NCBI GenBank assembly: GCA_036874045.1
Contig: CM072336.1
Span: 22,147,501-22,211,500, forward strand
DNA length: 64,000 nucleotides
Origin: Cymodocea nodosa
Lineage: Eukaryota > Streptophyta > Magnoliopsida > Alismatales > Cymodoceaceae
Reading direction: 5' to 3'
Shown: one piece after another, positions 22,605-33,774 of the stretch
Numbering within the stretch: position 1 is the stretch's first letter
How the letters are laid out: each line of letters starts with the position of its first letter
Position numbers and translations under genes: made by a program
The notes under the pieces: model-generated
Database searches by the model: none
Told to the model about the DNA's origin: nothing
What the model saw: only the letters and a program-made list of their open reading frames with translations

Positions 22605-25600
22605 TCAATCTTCTTCGGATGAAGGCTTGAGCTTCTTCCACTTGTATGCAGCTTCCAAAAGCTTTCGGTTTGGATCCATGGCCACCTCGTCGGGGAAGAT
22701 GTAATCGATGTATTCTTCGTATCTGCAGTATAATAAATAACGTATAAGGCGATCTCAATAACCAGATACTGTAAAAAGCATCTAAAACCTAAAAGATGAG
22801 AGATGGGGCAACATACGCGGCTGGAGTGCCATCTTCGGCTTTGATGGGCCTCTTCCTCTTAACTTTTCTAGGAAGTTTCCTCTGGACCAAACCAGCATCG
22901 CCAACACTGCCGAAACTCCTCTCTACGCTAAGCCACTCGTCCAAAAGCATCGCTCTTTCTTCCTTCAGCTCAGGCTCACAAGTTCTAAAATAGTCGAATG
23001 CCCTTTCAAAAACACCTGTGAGATGAAACAAAAGAAAAGAAAAAAGTACGACACGTTCAAGGCATGGATGAAAAGAAACAGCTTTCTTTCTTTTAGTGAC
23101 AGTTGAAAAGATGAAGAAAAAAGATAAGCAATAAATAAAGAATGAACAAAAAACAAAAGGAAAGGTAACTTAGAATAGGTTAGAAGAAGAAGATAACAAT
23201 GATAATTTTAGCCAAATCACAAGATAAAATAATAACCTAAGATTAAGCTAAATATCGTTAACCAAAATGAAAATTTAATATAATTCTTGCTTCTAAAAGG
23301 GCATGCCATTTACCAATAAATAGATATTTTATGGTGTTATACATGATAATATAAGATTTTTACAATGATATGTAAGTAAAAAATCGTCCTCTTTGACTAG
23401 TTTTCATCAACCAAAAGGTAGGATAGCTTATTTATGGTGGTGTCGATCAAACCCAACTTTGAAGTGGAAATGTTTCCAAGTCATACAATGTGAATGGGTT
23501 GGGAAACTGTAGAACCAGTTCTGCATCATGCTCCTAGGTGGTCGCCACTCACCACTAAGGTGTGAGCCTATTCAGCTTCCTGTTATATAGATAAAATGTG
23601 CATGCCTATGCCTTGCAACAGAGAGTGACAATAGTGACAACTAACAGAATTCACGGCACATCAAAAAAAAAACTTCCACATGACAGATATTCTGCAACTG
23701 GCTATGGGGGGGCTATTCTTACACAGCTAGTCAGTCCCAAGCCCATAAAGGAAGACAATAAACATTAGGTAGATAGATAACTATAAAAACTTATTAATCC
23801 ATTCTAAACAGAATTGGCTAATCCCAATTGTGGATTAAGAGATTGATTGTTGCTGCTGTTGTATGACAGATATTCTGTCTACCTTTTCTATTCACACGTC
23901 AGTCACCAGATTATATTTGAAACATGCTGCAATGCCAGTGCTTGGTGCAGCGATGCACATCCCGTCAGATCTAGAAGAGGGCCATTTGCATACAATATTC
24001 CTTAGATGAAGTGAGCATTTCCTAACCCCTAGCTTACAGATCACAATAGCAACATCATGGCTATGTAAGAGCTCACCATGCTCAATAGTTCAATTAATAT
24101 TATCAAGAAGGCAAGGAAAACTTCAAAATAAGTTTTAGTGCATTCAAGAAATTTTGCACCAAACTCATTTTGAGTTAATGATAACACACGAACTTGGAGA
24201 GAATGACTTCGACCCATAGGAGACCTCTTCACTTGTACAGGAAAAGGTGCATGATTGGATCATCCTAGATTCTACATTAGTAGGAGAAAAATAAAATAAG
24301 TGTTTTATGATGAATGTGTCCATTTATCTATTTGTTATTTATAGTTCACTGCTTCACATGATTTTCCTTCATAGAGTACATCCAAATTTCTTTTCTACTA
24401 GTTAATATATCATGATGGCGAGGAAAATTATGAAAGTTTTAGTGCAATCAAGAAATTTTGGACCAATTTATTTTGAGCTAATGATAACATGTGAACTTGG
24501 AGAGGGTATGACTTCAACCCATAGGAAACATCTCTCCAATTGTAGAGGAAAAGATGTGCATGATTGGATCATCTTAGATTCTATATTAGTAGGAGAAAAA
24601 TAAAATAAGTTTTTGATGATGAATGAGCCCATATATCTATATGGTATTTATAGTCCACTACTTTACATGACTGCCATTCATAGAGTACATCCAATTTTTT
24701 TTTGTACCAGTCACTGGCATGAGTACTGTAATACAAATTTAATGACTTTGTGAAACAACTCCACAAATGTGAAGGCATGTGCTACTTGTGATGCTATTAG
24801 CATTCTATACTTATAGGAAATCATTTCAAAGTATGATTGCATGCATCAAAATCGGCAGAAAAAAAAAACATAAATGAGAACTGATACTGATATATGTTAG
24901 AAAAAGGCAGCTAGAATGGATCCAAAGAAGCATGGATGGGGACTTGTACATTCTGCAGTGCTTCTAGTACAAATGAAAATACAGATTTAACTATAATTAT
25001 AATGCAGTGACATAAAAAGATACTTAAAAGTAAAAAGTAAAAAAATGAAGATAATATTATGTCATGATAAACTGAAAGGAAACTGTTACTTGAAATTACC
25101 TCGGGATCTCAGAAGGCACCGATGGGGCATTTCGTCTGTATTTTCTTCTGTCATAGTATTTCCATTCTCGTTCTGTGCAGGAGCAGAAGCTTCAAACTTT
25201 GCATAACTAATCCACACTTTTAAATGTTTTGTTCTATCTAGCAGTCTCTCATAGAGTTGGCTAGTTCTTTCATATTCACCTTCCGCTATCTCAAAATCTA
25301 TATATGCCTGCAATAAACAAAATAAGTGTGTCAAATACTTTGAACATTTTTGGTGGTGTTGCCAATCAAATTAATCAATAAAGCTTTTGAAGCACTTCTT
25401 ATTAATATCAATAAAAAGGAAAGCTTGGTCATGTATTGTTTGACTTCTCAGCTCACAGGAAGAAATTTTATGAAGGGCATGAATTTCTAACCAAACAACC
25501 AGGATGTCATCCACAATCTTGAATGGAAAAAGGTTTTTATTTAGGTGTATGTTACATTTACTGGAGAAAGAAAAGATATTACCAGAGAAGAGCTATTGGA

Positions 25601-28600
25601 GGAGGAAAGCCCACAAGGAATTGCTTGGAAGAGGAAATCTCCCACAAAGAGAACAGAGAACCGTAGATGAGATATTCAAGAGAAGAGAAGAGGACTTGCT
25701 TGGGGAGGGCATCAGAAATCATCTTCTAGGGAGAGGAGTGGAATATTTGCTTACACAAAAAGACAAACAGCAAAAAAAATGAAAAAAATAGCATAAAAAC
25801 AAGAAAAGAACAATTGCAGGAATCTTACAAGCTGCAAAAAAGGCACAAAAAGAAAGAAAAAAAAAGGATGGAAAGGTGCTTTGTCAAGTTCATATTGGGT
25901 GTGTTGACCAACATGCACCCATGAAGAACAATTGCCGGCACATGTTAATTGGCATGACTAAACATGTGCTAGCATGTTCACCAACTAGTGCACATGTTGA
26001 CAGCCCACCTTGTCAATGTCAACAACTGCAGAACCTGGCACATTGGCAACGCTTAACAATGTTGAAAACCTTGGTGGGAAAATTGTATTATGTTTTCCCA
26101 TGGCATCAGCTACTACTTTTATAGAGCCAAAAATTTACCGTGTGGCCACCCCCTTTCATAAATGTCAAGCTGTACATATTTCCCAGGACCCTTTATGTAA
26201 TACCCTATTCAAACTAATGGGAAAACAAAGGACAAGTATGTCAGATGATGGTAACAGGAAAGGTTGACAATAGAACTTCAGAGTTTTGTCTCAATCAAAA
26301 TTTTAAATGATAAAAAAAGAGGCAGAAACAGTAAAGCACCAGATCAAGAAAGGCCATCAGCCATTAGCCATGTTCTTTTAAGTGGATGAAGGGAAAACAA
26401 AAGTTGGAAGGTGAATCCTGGAGCATATGGTGGATCACTGTTAAAGGGTAAAATGTTAGGACTGGAAAAAGATTTGTTTCCCTCCTTCTAGGGCAGATAA
26501 GAGGTTGTTAGAAGGTTTCCAGTGGCAGACGAAGGGAGAAGGGACGAGTGGAAGTATGGTGGTGGTGGAAGGGAGGGAAAGGGATGGAAGAGATTTTCCC
26601 TAAATGATTGCTGAAGGAAACAACCAAGGTTTCGGAGCAGTGGCGAGTGTTTCTGGTCAACAACTAGGGCTTCTAGAGGTCCAAGACTGCCAACAGACAA
26701 TGGCAGGAGATGCTGCACTGCCAGCAGTGGTTGGTGTCCTAGGATTAGTGTTGTACTCAGGTACCATGTGAGTAATTAGGAAGAAAGTGATTGATTTCTG
26801 TTAATGACCACTTAAGTACATAAATATAGAGTTAACTAGACATCTTTGATAAATGAATATCCAATAACCTAATAACCACATAACACGTAACGATAACATT
26901 TTTCAAAATTCTGATTTTACATTTTTCTCCTTACCAGTTCATCAAATTACCATAATCAAAAGCAAAACAATGCAAGGTCCTTTAATTCATAAAACAACAC
27001 ATGTAAAGGTTGAATAAATAACAATGATCTATATAAATAAATCAAGAATGGGCAATGGATGATAAGATTGACATGTCAATGCCTTGTGCTTGTTAAATTT
27101 AATTTTTAAATTCTCCACTAACTATTCAAACAGCCCACAGTTAGTAAAGATTAGAAGAATGTTTTCCTAGAAAAACAAACTCACAAAGTCACTATTGCCA
27201 CAACATCCCTCCATCAAGTGCATAGTTCATGAAATGAAAAATGTGCACAGAACATTGCAACAACAATCTAGATTCACCAAGCATATTCAAGAAAAAGCAT
27301 GCAAACACACCTTCCACAGTAGCTCGGGCATGTCAAGTGCTGACTGAGATATGGCAAGTTCAAAAATTCCCCGTGCCCGCTCAATCTCGGTCAAAGACAC
27401 CTCTAACTCTGCATATTTGCTCCATGCATAACAATTGGCAGGAGACCATTCAAGGTACTTCTGATACAATTGTCTACAGCGATCAAAATTACCAAGGTGC
27501 AGCTCAATCTCAATGTACTTTTTAAAAATCTGGAAGGACCATCAAATAAAGAAATTAATAATAATAAATCGTTTGAAAATTTAAATAAGCCTTGACAAAA
27601 AGTCAACAAGGAACGACAACACATCATAAGAAAAAATGTTCACCATTTTTCTACCTTATCTTTAGGAGCCATTCCAATGGCAGTTCCCAAAATTTTCCTG
27701 GCGCCATTTAGATTCAATTGTCGTATTTCAAATTGGGCAGCTAGAAGCCATAGTTTTGCAAAAGAAAACTTTTTGTGTGGAATGAGCTTCAGGCACGTGC
27801 TGCAAGCATGAAATTTAACAGCAGTTACGGGGAATTCTGGTAACACACTTTTGAAATTACCATCTCTGAAAGTTCCAAATAAATGACAGCAAGGAATAAC
27901 TGAAGAGGAGCAAGGAGTATTAAACAAGTAAATATGTGTATGCTTAGATGGATTAGTGCTAATACTATAAGGAATAAGCTAAAAAACAATTTTGTTAGAA
28001 ATAGAGTAGGAGTTTCACTAATTGAAAATAAGAAAAAAAAAAAGCTTAAGTGATTTGGTCGAGGAATTGTGAGAAAATATTTAATTTATGAAATTCAACT
28101 GAAGCTTTGATCATAAAGAGAAATACATGGAAGGAAAGAATTCATGTGACTAACCCCATATAATGGGATTATGACTCAAATTGTTGTTTTTGTAGTTATA
28201 CCTGTAAACCTCTCTTGTGCGTTCCATGTCTTCTGCATCAAGTTCCTCAAACAACGCATAGTTGATCCATAAATAAATGTATCTTTGCCAATATCTCTTC
28301 TCCTCAGCAGGCGGTAAATTTGCAATGGCTCTCTCATACACCTCTCTAATCCTCTCCATCTTCCCAGTGCTCTCCTCAAGCCTAATGTAATCAAACCATG
28401 AATCATAATTCAAAGGGTTCTTCTTCACCTCCTCCTCGTATTCAAACCTCTTCTTTCCAATCACAGCATCCTCAATCTCCTCTCTATCCCCGTACTGCTT
28501 CTCAAAAGCCAAGTACCTTTTATACAAATCCTCTGCCTTCGCCTTGGTGATGTGATCCAATGCAAACTTATAAATACACCTCGCCCTATCCATCTCCTTG

Positions 28601-29415
28601 CACCGTTCCTCAAACTCTGCAAATGCAATGAACAGCTTCTCAGCCTCATCGTCATCTGTCAAAATCTCAACAGCCCGCTCGTAACAACGCCTCGCCCTCC
28701 CAACCTCCCCATTCTTCATCTCGAACTTAGCATACCTGATCCAAGCATTCACCTTCGGATGACACTCGACAAACTGCTCATACACTTTTCTCGCCTCCTC
28801 CACCTCCCCATAACGTAATTCGAACTTGACGTACGACAACCACCCTTGCTGGTCGGGCTTCCATTCCATCCACCTCTTGAAAATCTCCCTCGCGCCGGCA
28901 ACATTCCCCAGCATCTCCTCCATGTGAATGTACTTATACCACAACTGATCGACCCTGGGAAGGAGCGAGACGGCACGGTCCCAAACATTCCTGGCATGGT
29001 TGATGAACCTATTCTTCATCTCCACCTCCGCATACTTCAGCCATAGGGTGTGGTTCCGGTAATCGACTTCCAGCGCCCGCTCCCACACGGACCGGGCACG
29101 AGCGAAATCCTTCTGGGACTCTTCCCACTGGGCGTACTTGACCCACACCCCGATGTTCCACCTGGCACGACGGATGAGATCCTCGAACTCCTTGCGCTTG
29201 CGGAGGCGGTAATCGGCGAGTTCGGTGTGGTCGGTGATCTTCTGCTTCGGGGGACGGATCTCCGACTCCTGCCTGTCCCGTGCTTCCCGGAGGATTTGCT
29301 CCGCGGTGATCTGGATGGCGGCCGGGGTCTTGTTCTTCACGCGGGTTGGGCGGGGAAGCTTCACCTCCGTGTCCCGGCGGGTGAGGAAGCCCAGGTTGGC
29401 GTCGCCGTCCGCCAT
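22605..29415 (-). CDS. Crooked-neck-like protein (CLF1/Syf3 pre-mRNA splicing factor)
   Basis: Six minus-strand exons (28202-29415, 27655-27799, 27311-27529, 25100-25307, 22817-23015, 22605-22722) join in frame to 700 residues, the normal length. The protein is almost entirely HAT (half-a-TPR) repeats, visible as recurring W-x-x-Y-A-x-x-E and A-R-x-x-x-E/D-R-A motifs, for example [20 protein letters not shown] near residue 93. The family is a scaffold of the NineTeen/Prp19 complex and stays with the spliceosome through both catalytic steps in the nucleus. The C-terminus [23 protein letters not shown] is the conserved tail. Introns carry LINE 3' ends (23813-23866, 27946-28190) and a 305-bp tandem duplication (24104-24710). 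Exon 1 is GC-rich at its 5' end, a monocot trait. Confidence 0.97.
23813..23866 (+). mobile_element. LINE 3'-end remnant in CLF1-like intron 4
   Basis: The sequence ggctaatcccaattgtggat followed by taagagattgattgttgctg ends in a TTG-rich tail. It matches the terminal hairpin and (TTG)n end of the LINE family also seen at 7040-7090 and 28130-28190. Confidence 0.55.
24104..24710. repeat. About 305-bp tandem duplication in CLF1-like intron 4
   Basis: Two diverged direct copies are seen. gttttagtgca occurs at 24132 and 24436, the block gtgcatgattggatcat occurs in both, and catagagtacatcc occurs at 24370 and 24679. The spacing of 304-309 bp indicates one duplication followed by drift. No coding capacity is seen. 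Confidence 0.85.
27946..28190 (+). mobile_element. LINE 3' fragment in CLF1-like intron 1
   Basis: Plus-strand translation gives [27 protein letters not shown] and KLK*FGRG, the plant LINE RT tail. It is followed by the terminal hairpin ccccatataatgggattatg and a TTG-rich end. It lies antisense to the host gene and ends about 10 bases from the exon 1 splice donor at 28200-28201. Confidence 0.75.
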
Positions 29416-30823
29416 GGCTGGGTGAGCGAAGGGTGACTGCCCTTTCCTGACCTAATTCAGTTTGGGAGGACGGAGATGAGAGAGAAACCTGCACTTTAAA
29501 CCTGTTCGATATCTTTAAAGAGAAAAACAGAAGGCACTGGTTTAAATATATCCATTTAAGATTTATTGATGATAAAAATTACATATAAGATAAATATTTT
29601 TTTAAAAATATTTATTTATTTTAGATGTAATTTTTATTATTAATAAATTTTAATTTAATATATTGAAATCGTATAATAAATATTAAAATATTTTTATTTA
29701 TGAACACCCACAACAACATTTACCTTTAGGTATTTATGTGGTCTCCTTATAAATACAATAAAGTGAATTAAGTTACTGGATACTTTTTAAAAATATATAA
29801 ACTTGATTCTATCTTTTTTTATAGAATCTTCTCATTGTTAGTTTTTCTTTTTTATATTTCATTGGTATTTTCTGTTTTTTTTTTCAATTGATAAATTTAT
29901 GTTAAAATATTTTCCATCTGTATTTGTTCAATTTTTTCTGAATTCTATTATTATTACCATTATTGTTGTTGTATTATTATTATTTTCTATTTTTAAAGCA
30001 TCATGAGGCGATCGTAAATTAACTCGTAAAATGTTTACGTGTTTTCTCGACATATTATTATAAATTATGAACAGAATAAGAATCTTACAGCCCTCTCTGT
30101 CTCACTTAATTTATTGTAAACATAAAGTTTAGATCAAAGATCAATTATCTATAAGATAACACACTATACGCCCTAAAGTTTCATTATGTTTTCCTCCACA
30201 ATTCTAGGCGTCGGTTCCTGACCTAATGTTTCATGGGTTGGATTATCATAAATCATAAACCAGAAAATCATAAATGAAAAGGGAAAAAAAATTAAAGAAG
30301 AAGAAGAAAAAAAAAAAAAAAACTTTAGGAAACAACAAGAATATTTCATGTGCCATGATATCAATGTCTAAAATCAGTCAATTAATCAATCATTCATTCA
30401 TTCATTTATGATATACGTTGCTTACATTTGATGGAATTTTGAACAATGCATTGCTTCCAAACTGCCCTCCTACTACCTTAACCAATTAAAAGCTTTATAC
30501 AAGTACTAATACAGAAAGACTAAAATCTGCACAATGAAAAAGGAAGACCATCCAAGTTCACAACAAGACTTCTCCTCCTCCTCTTCCTTCTTCTTCCTCT
30601 TCTTCTCCTCCTCCTCCTCCTCCTCCTCCTCCTCCTCCTCCTCCTCCTCCATGTTCGTACCCACAGCTCTTCCACCCCATCGCCCTCCCCTCCCTTGAAT
30701 TCTGATGTCGACGACGAAGCACATCGATCCGCCAAACCTGCCTCGGTTCGTTGCGGATGCTTGCAAGGTATCTATCCTTTACTTGATACCAACTGTTGAT
30801 GTGCCTGCAATCAGAACGCTTCC
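29416..30823. other. CLF1 promoter side and 3' flank of the MLKL-like gene
   Basis: This is AT-rich spacer between two minus-strand genes. A (TCC)n tract lies at about 30606-30651, downstream of the MLKL-like stop, and gives poly-Arg or poly-Glu frames of no meaning. No independent gene is supported. Confidence 0.6.
30606..30651. repeat. (TCC)n microsatellite
   Basis: About fifteen TCC units within a wider CT-rich stretch, 170 bases past the MLKL-like stop codon, possibly in its 3' UTR. Confidence 0.9.
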
Positions 30824-33573
30824 TTATTCCTTTTCATAAGCCAATTCTGAATCTGATGCATGACCAGATGGCTTACGCCTTAGTCGTGAGCTTGCCAAGG
30901 GCGGCAGCCGGCTCTCAGGCCTCGCCCTCAAGTTATGCACGCAAGCCATTTTGTCTGCAGCAGACACCGTAGCTCTCCCTTTCTTTTGTTGGAATCCTGG
31001 ATTTGATGAATGGCAAACCAGCACACCCTGTTATCAGCTTGGAATACACTGAAAAGCTATGTCTTTCTGACTGAAATGGGATGGTGATGTTTTTTATAAC
31101 TTGTTAAATTTTATGACGAAGAATGGCCGATGGCAGATTTGAATCAGTAACATGTTATATATTAGTAAAATATTGCATTTGGGCGTGGCTTCAAACCTGC
31201 TTTCTCTCCCCATCGGATAGAAGGAGAGAACATGAATGAACAAGATGGCATGCATTCAAATAGAAACGGAAAAGCATGAAAATGTCTTTGGCAGACATGA
31301 AACTAGATTTTCTTTTTAATGTTAGTTTGTGTCTTTAAGATGTGTATGTTTAAATAGAGGAGTGATCAGATTATTAAAAAAAAAAAAATTTATTAGAAAT
31401 TAAATAGGAGTTGTTCTAACTGAAGATAATATAAAAGAAAAGGAATTTAAATGATTTAATCATGTTTTTATAAGGCCAAAAAATGCATTAGTTAGAAGAG
31501 AAGAATTAATTAAGGAGCATTAAATTATCAGAAAAAGAAAATAAAAGAAAATTTAATTGACTAAAATTTGAATATATATATATAATTGACTAAAAGAATG
31601 AACACAAATCTCACCCGCTTCTTTAGCGGCCTTGCCATTGACCACCTTCTTCGTTTGCATCTTCCTGTTGATCCCGTAGTTAGCCTTCGGCGGCGATCTC
31701 GATGGCAAGGTGAGGCGACAGTCATCTGTGATCAGGCCAATGGCATACCCATTTTCGTCGCCGCACGCCGATGCGTCGTCGCTGCCGGAGTCCGAGCCTC
31801 TGTCCCTGTAGTTGAGACAGGTCCTTTCCCTCTCTATGACCCTGTAGGCAAACATCTGGAAGGGAACCTGCGTCACCCGCAGCTGCTCCTTCCGGGCCCA
31901 TGACGGGGATCTCCGGCAAAGACTGGACTCGAGATCGTGGTAGTCGACCACCGGTGCTGGTGCGTCGGGCCGGCAGTGGTCCGGGCTTAGTAGCAAGAAG
32001 CGCTTCACGTACCGGAGGATCCTGCACAAGGAGGAGAAGGTCGGCCTTTGTGAAGGGTCAGGGTGCCAACACCTCTTCGTGAGGTTGGTGAGGTACTTGG
32101 GTGACGGGAATGGGAACAGCGGCCTCTCGCCGGCGCGGATGTTCCTGCTAGTCTTCTCGCCTTGGAGATGCATGTCATCGAAGGGCACTTTCCCGGTGAG
32201 CAGTTGGAAGCATATCATCGCGAAACTGTAGACGTCGGCTTTCTCGTTGAACCTGGCCGGGTCGTCGTCACCCTGCAGCACTTCCGGTGCGCGCCATATG
32301 CAGCATTGGCCGACGCTGGTCTTGTGGGAGGACGACAACTTGAGAAGTGAAAGCAGTCCGACGCCGGTAACCTTTACCCGGAGACGGTTGTCATCGGTGG
32401 TCTTGACCAGGACGTTGGAAGGATTGAGGTTCCCGTGGGGGACGTTGCGAGAGTAGATGTATTCCATTCCCCTGGCGATCTGGAGCATGACATCGACGGC
32501 GACGGGGAGAGGGAAGGGCACCTTCCTCTTCGGGCTGGTGATCTCCTTGATGTGATTGCAGAGGTCTCGGTTCATGAGTTCCATCAGGAGGAAGCACTCC
32601 TTCCTCTCCTCGTCGGAGAAGGCGCAGAGAACGTGTACCACGTTGGGGTGCGAGAGCGACGACAGGAGCTTGATCTCCGGGACCAACGGCTCGATGTCTC
32701 CGAAGAAGTGCCTCAACGCGAAGCCTTCGCCCATCCACTGGATCTCCTTGTAGTGGCTTCCATTTCCCAGCCGCCGTTTCACCTGAGCAGAAGAAGACGA
32801 CGAGATGCATGAAAGGCAATCGGTACTGCAGCGTGAGAAGAAAAGAAAGGCTTCCCCACCTGATAGTCCTTTGAACCGACGAGAACCGACGTCGGGAAGA
32901 GCCTGTGTGGAGGCGCGGCGAGAAGCTCCGCGAGCCGCTGCCGATGCTTCGCCGAAGAGTCGTCGGTCGTGGGGTACGCCTTCTCCGACATCATCTCCAT
33001 GAGAACCCACCTGTCCTCCTTCCACACCGCCTCCATTCTCCCGACCATCTCCGGCGAGACCAAGTACTGCTTGCCAAACTTAGATTCGAACAGCTTGGGG
33101 TCAAGCCAATCCTTCTCGTACTTCTTGGACACGATGATTCTTCTCCTGCGTGCCTCCTCCTGTTCACAGCCCGGCACCTCCTCCACCGCGGCCTCCATGG
33201 CCTCCAGCACCACGGGGATGCACCAAAGAAGCCTGTGCAAGTGGTCCTCGACGACATCATTGTTGTGGCGAAGCAGAACGGCCTTGGCCCACCAACACCC
33301 CCTGCTCGTCTCCAGGCACTGCCTCACGTACCGCTCTCCCCCACGGAAGATCCCGACGAGCTCCCTCAACGGATGCTCCAGCGCCGTCCACTTGCCCTGC
33401 TTCTCATCGAACCTCAGGTTCTCCTTGATCTCCGTCGCCACCACGTCGAACGCTTGAAGAAATACCTCAAAGAGAAACTCGCATTGCCCGCGGTTAATCC
33501 GTATGTGATCGTGGAACACCATGATCGCCCGTAGGCTCCCACATGCCTCTCCCAGGTGCAGGAATTGCTCCAT
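30824..33573 (-). CDS. Plant MLKL-type protein: HeLo domain plus pseudokinase (DUF1221 family)
   Basis: Three minus-strand coding exons (32860-33573, 31615-32782, 30824-30954) join in frame to 670 residues. The N-terminus MEQFLHLGEACGSLRAIMVF and the following 150 residues match the helical HeLo/DUF1221 region of plant MLKLs. From about residue 230 a kinase fold follows but is degenerate. The VAIK lysine position reads FALRHFFGD, the HRD loop reads HGNLNPSN, and DFG reads TGVG. The APE-like RAPEVLQGD, the DVYSFAM block and the RCWHPDPSQRPTF block are kept. The tail ends in ARPESRLPPL and SGHASDSELA. Plant MLKLs are reported to oligomerise and contribute to immunity and cell death. The start is the first ATG of the conserved N-terminus. 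A 5' UTR intron lies just upstream. A partner kinase is not visible nearby. Confidence 0.88.
31340..31560 (+). mobile_element. LINE RT fragment in MLKL-like intron 2
   Basis: Plus-strand translation shows GVVLTEDNIKEK, a FNHVFIRPKNALVRREELI-like stretch and a basic tail. This matches the end of the same LINE RT family found at 7040, 8065 and 27946. It lies antisense to the host gene within intron 30955-31614. Confidence 0.6.
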
Positions 33574-33628
33574 CGATTCCTCGACGAAGCCGATGATCCG
33601 GTGATCGGTCCTCTTTCCGCTCCGAAAT

Positions 33629-33774
33629 CTGAATACATCACACACAGAACAAGATGGCGATCAACGACGACAAGCACAAGCACTAATGACTGAATCGGGT
33701 TTCTGCTTTGCTGCAGAAGAAACGGAATCGAACCGAACCCAACAAAGAACGACCCATTAGAAGAATCCACTTGC
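33629..33774 (-). other. Putative GC-AG intron in the 5' UTR of the MLKL-like gene
   Basis: Upstream of the start codon the gene strand carries a consensus acceptor (gatgtattcag, ending at 33629) and, 146 bp further upstream, the strong GC donor ttccaggcaagtgg. CAG followed by GCAAGT is the classic GC-AG donor. Splicing here is inferred. Confidence 0.45.

Noticed and set aside
29009..29494. Antisense and alternate-frame ORFs over the start of the CLF1-like gene
   Set aside because: They are shadows of the GC-rich 5' part of CLF1 exon 1, where high GC at third positions removes stop codons in other frames.
30506..30766. Poly-Glu and poly-Arg frames
   Set aside because: Products of the (TCC)n microsatellite downstream of the MLKL-like stop.
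32391..33534. Long ORFs overlapping the MLKL-like gene on both strands
   Set aside because: These arise from the GC-rich coding exons of the MLKL-like gene; none has family motifs.
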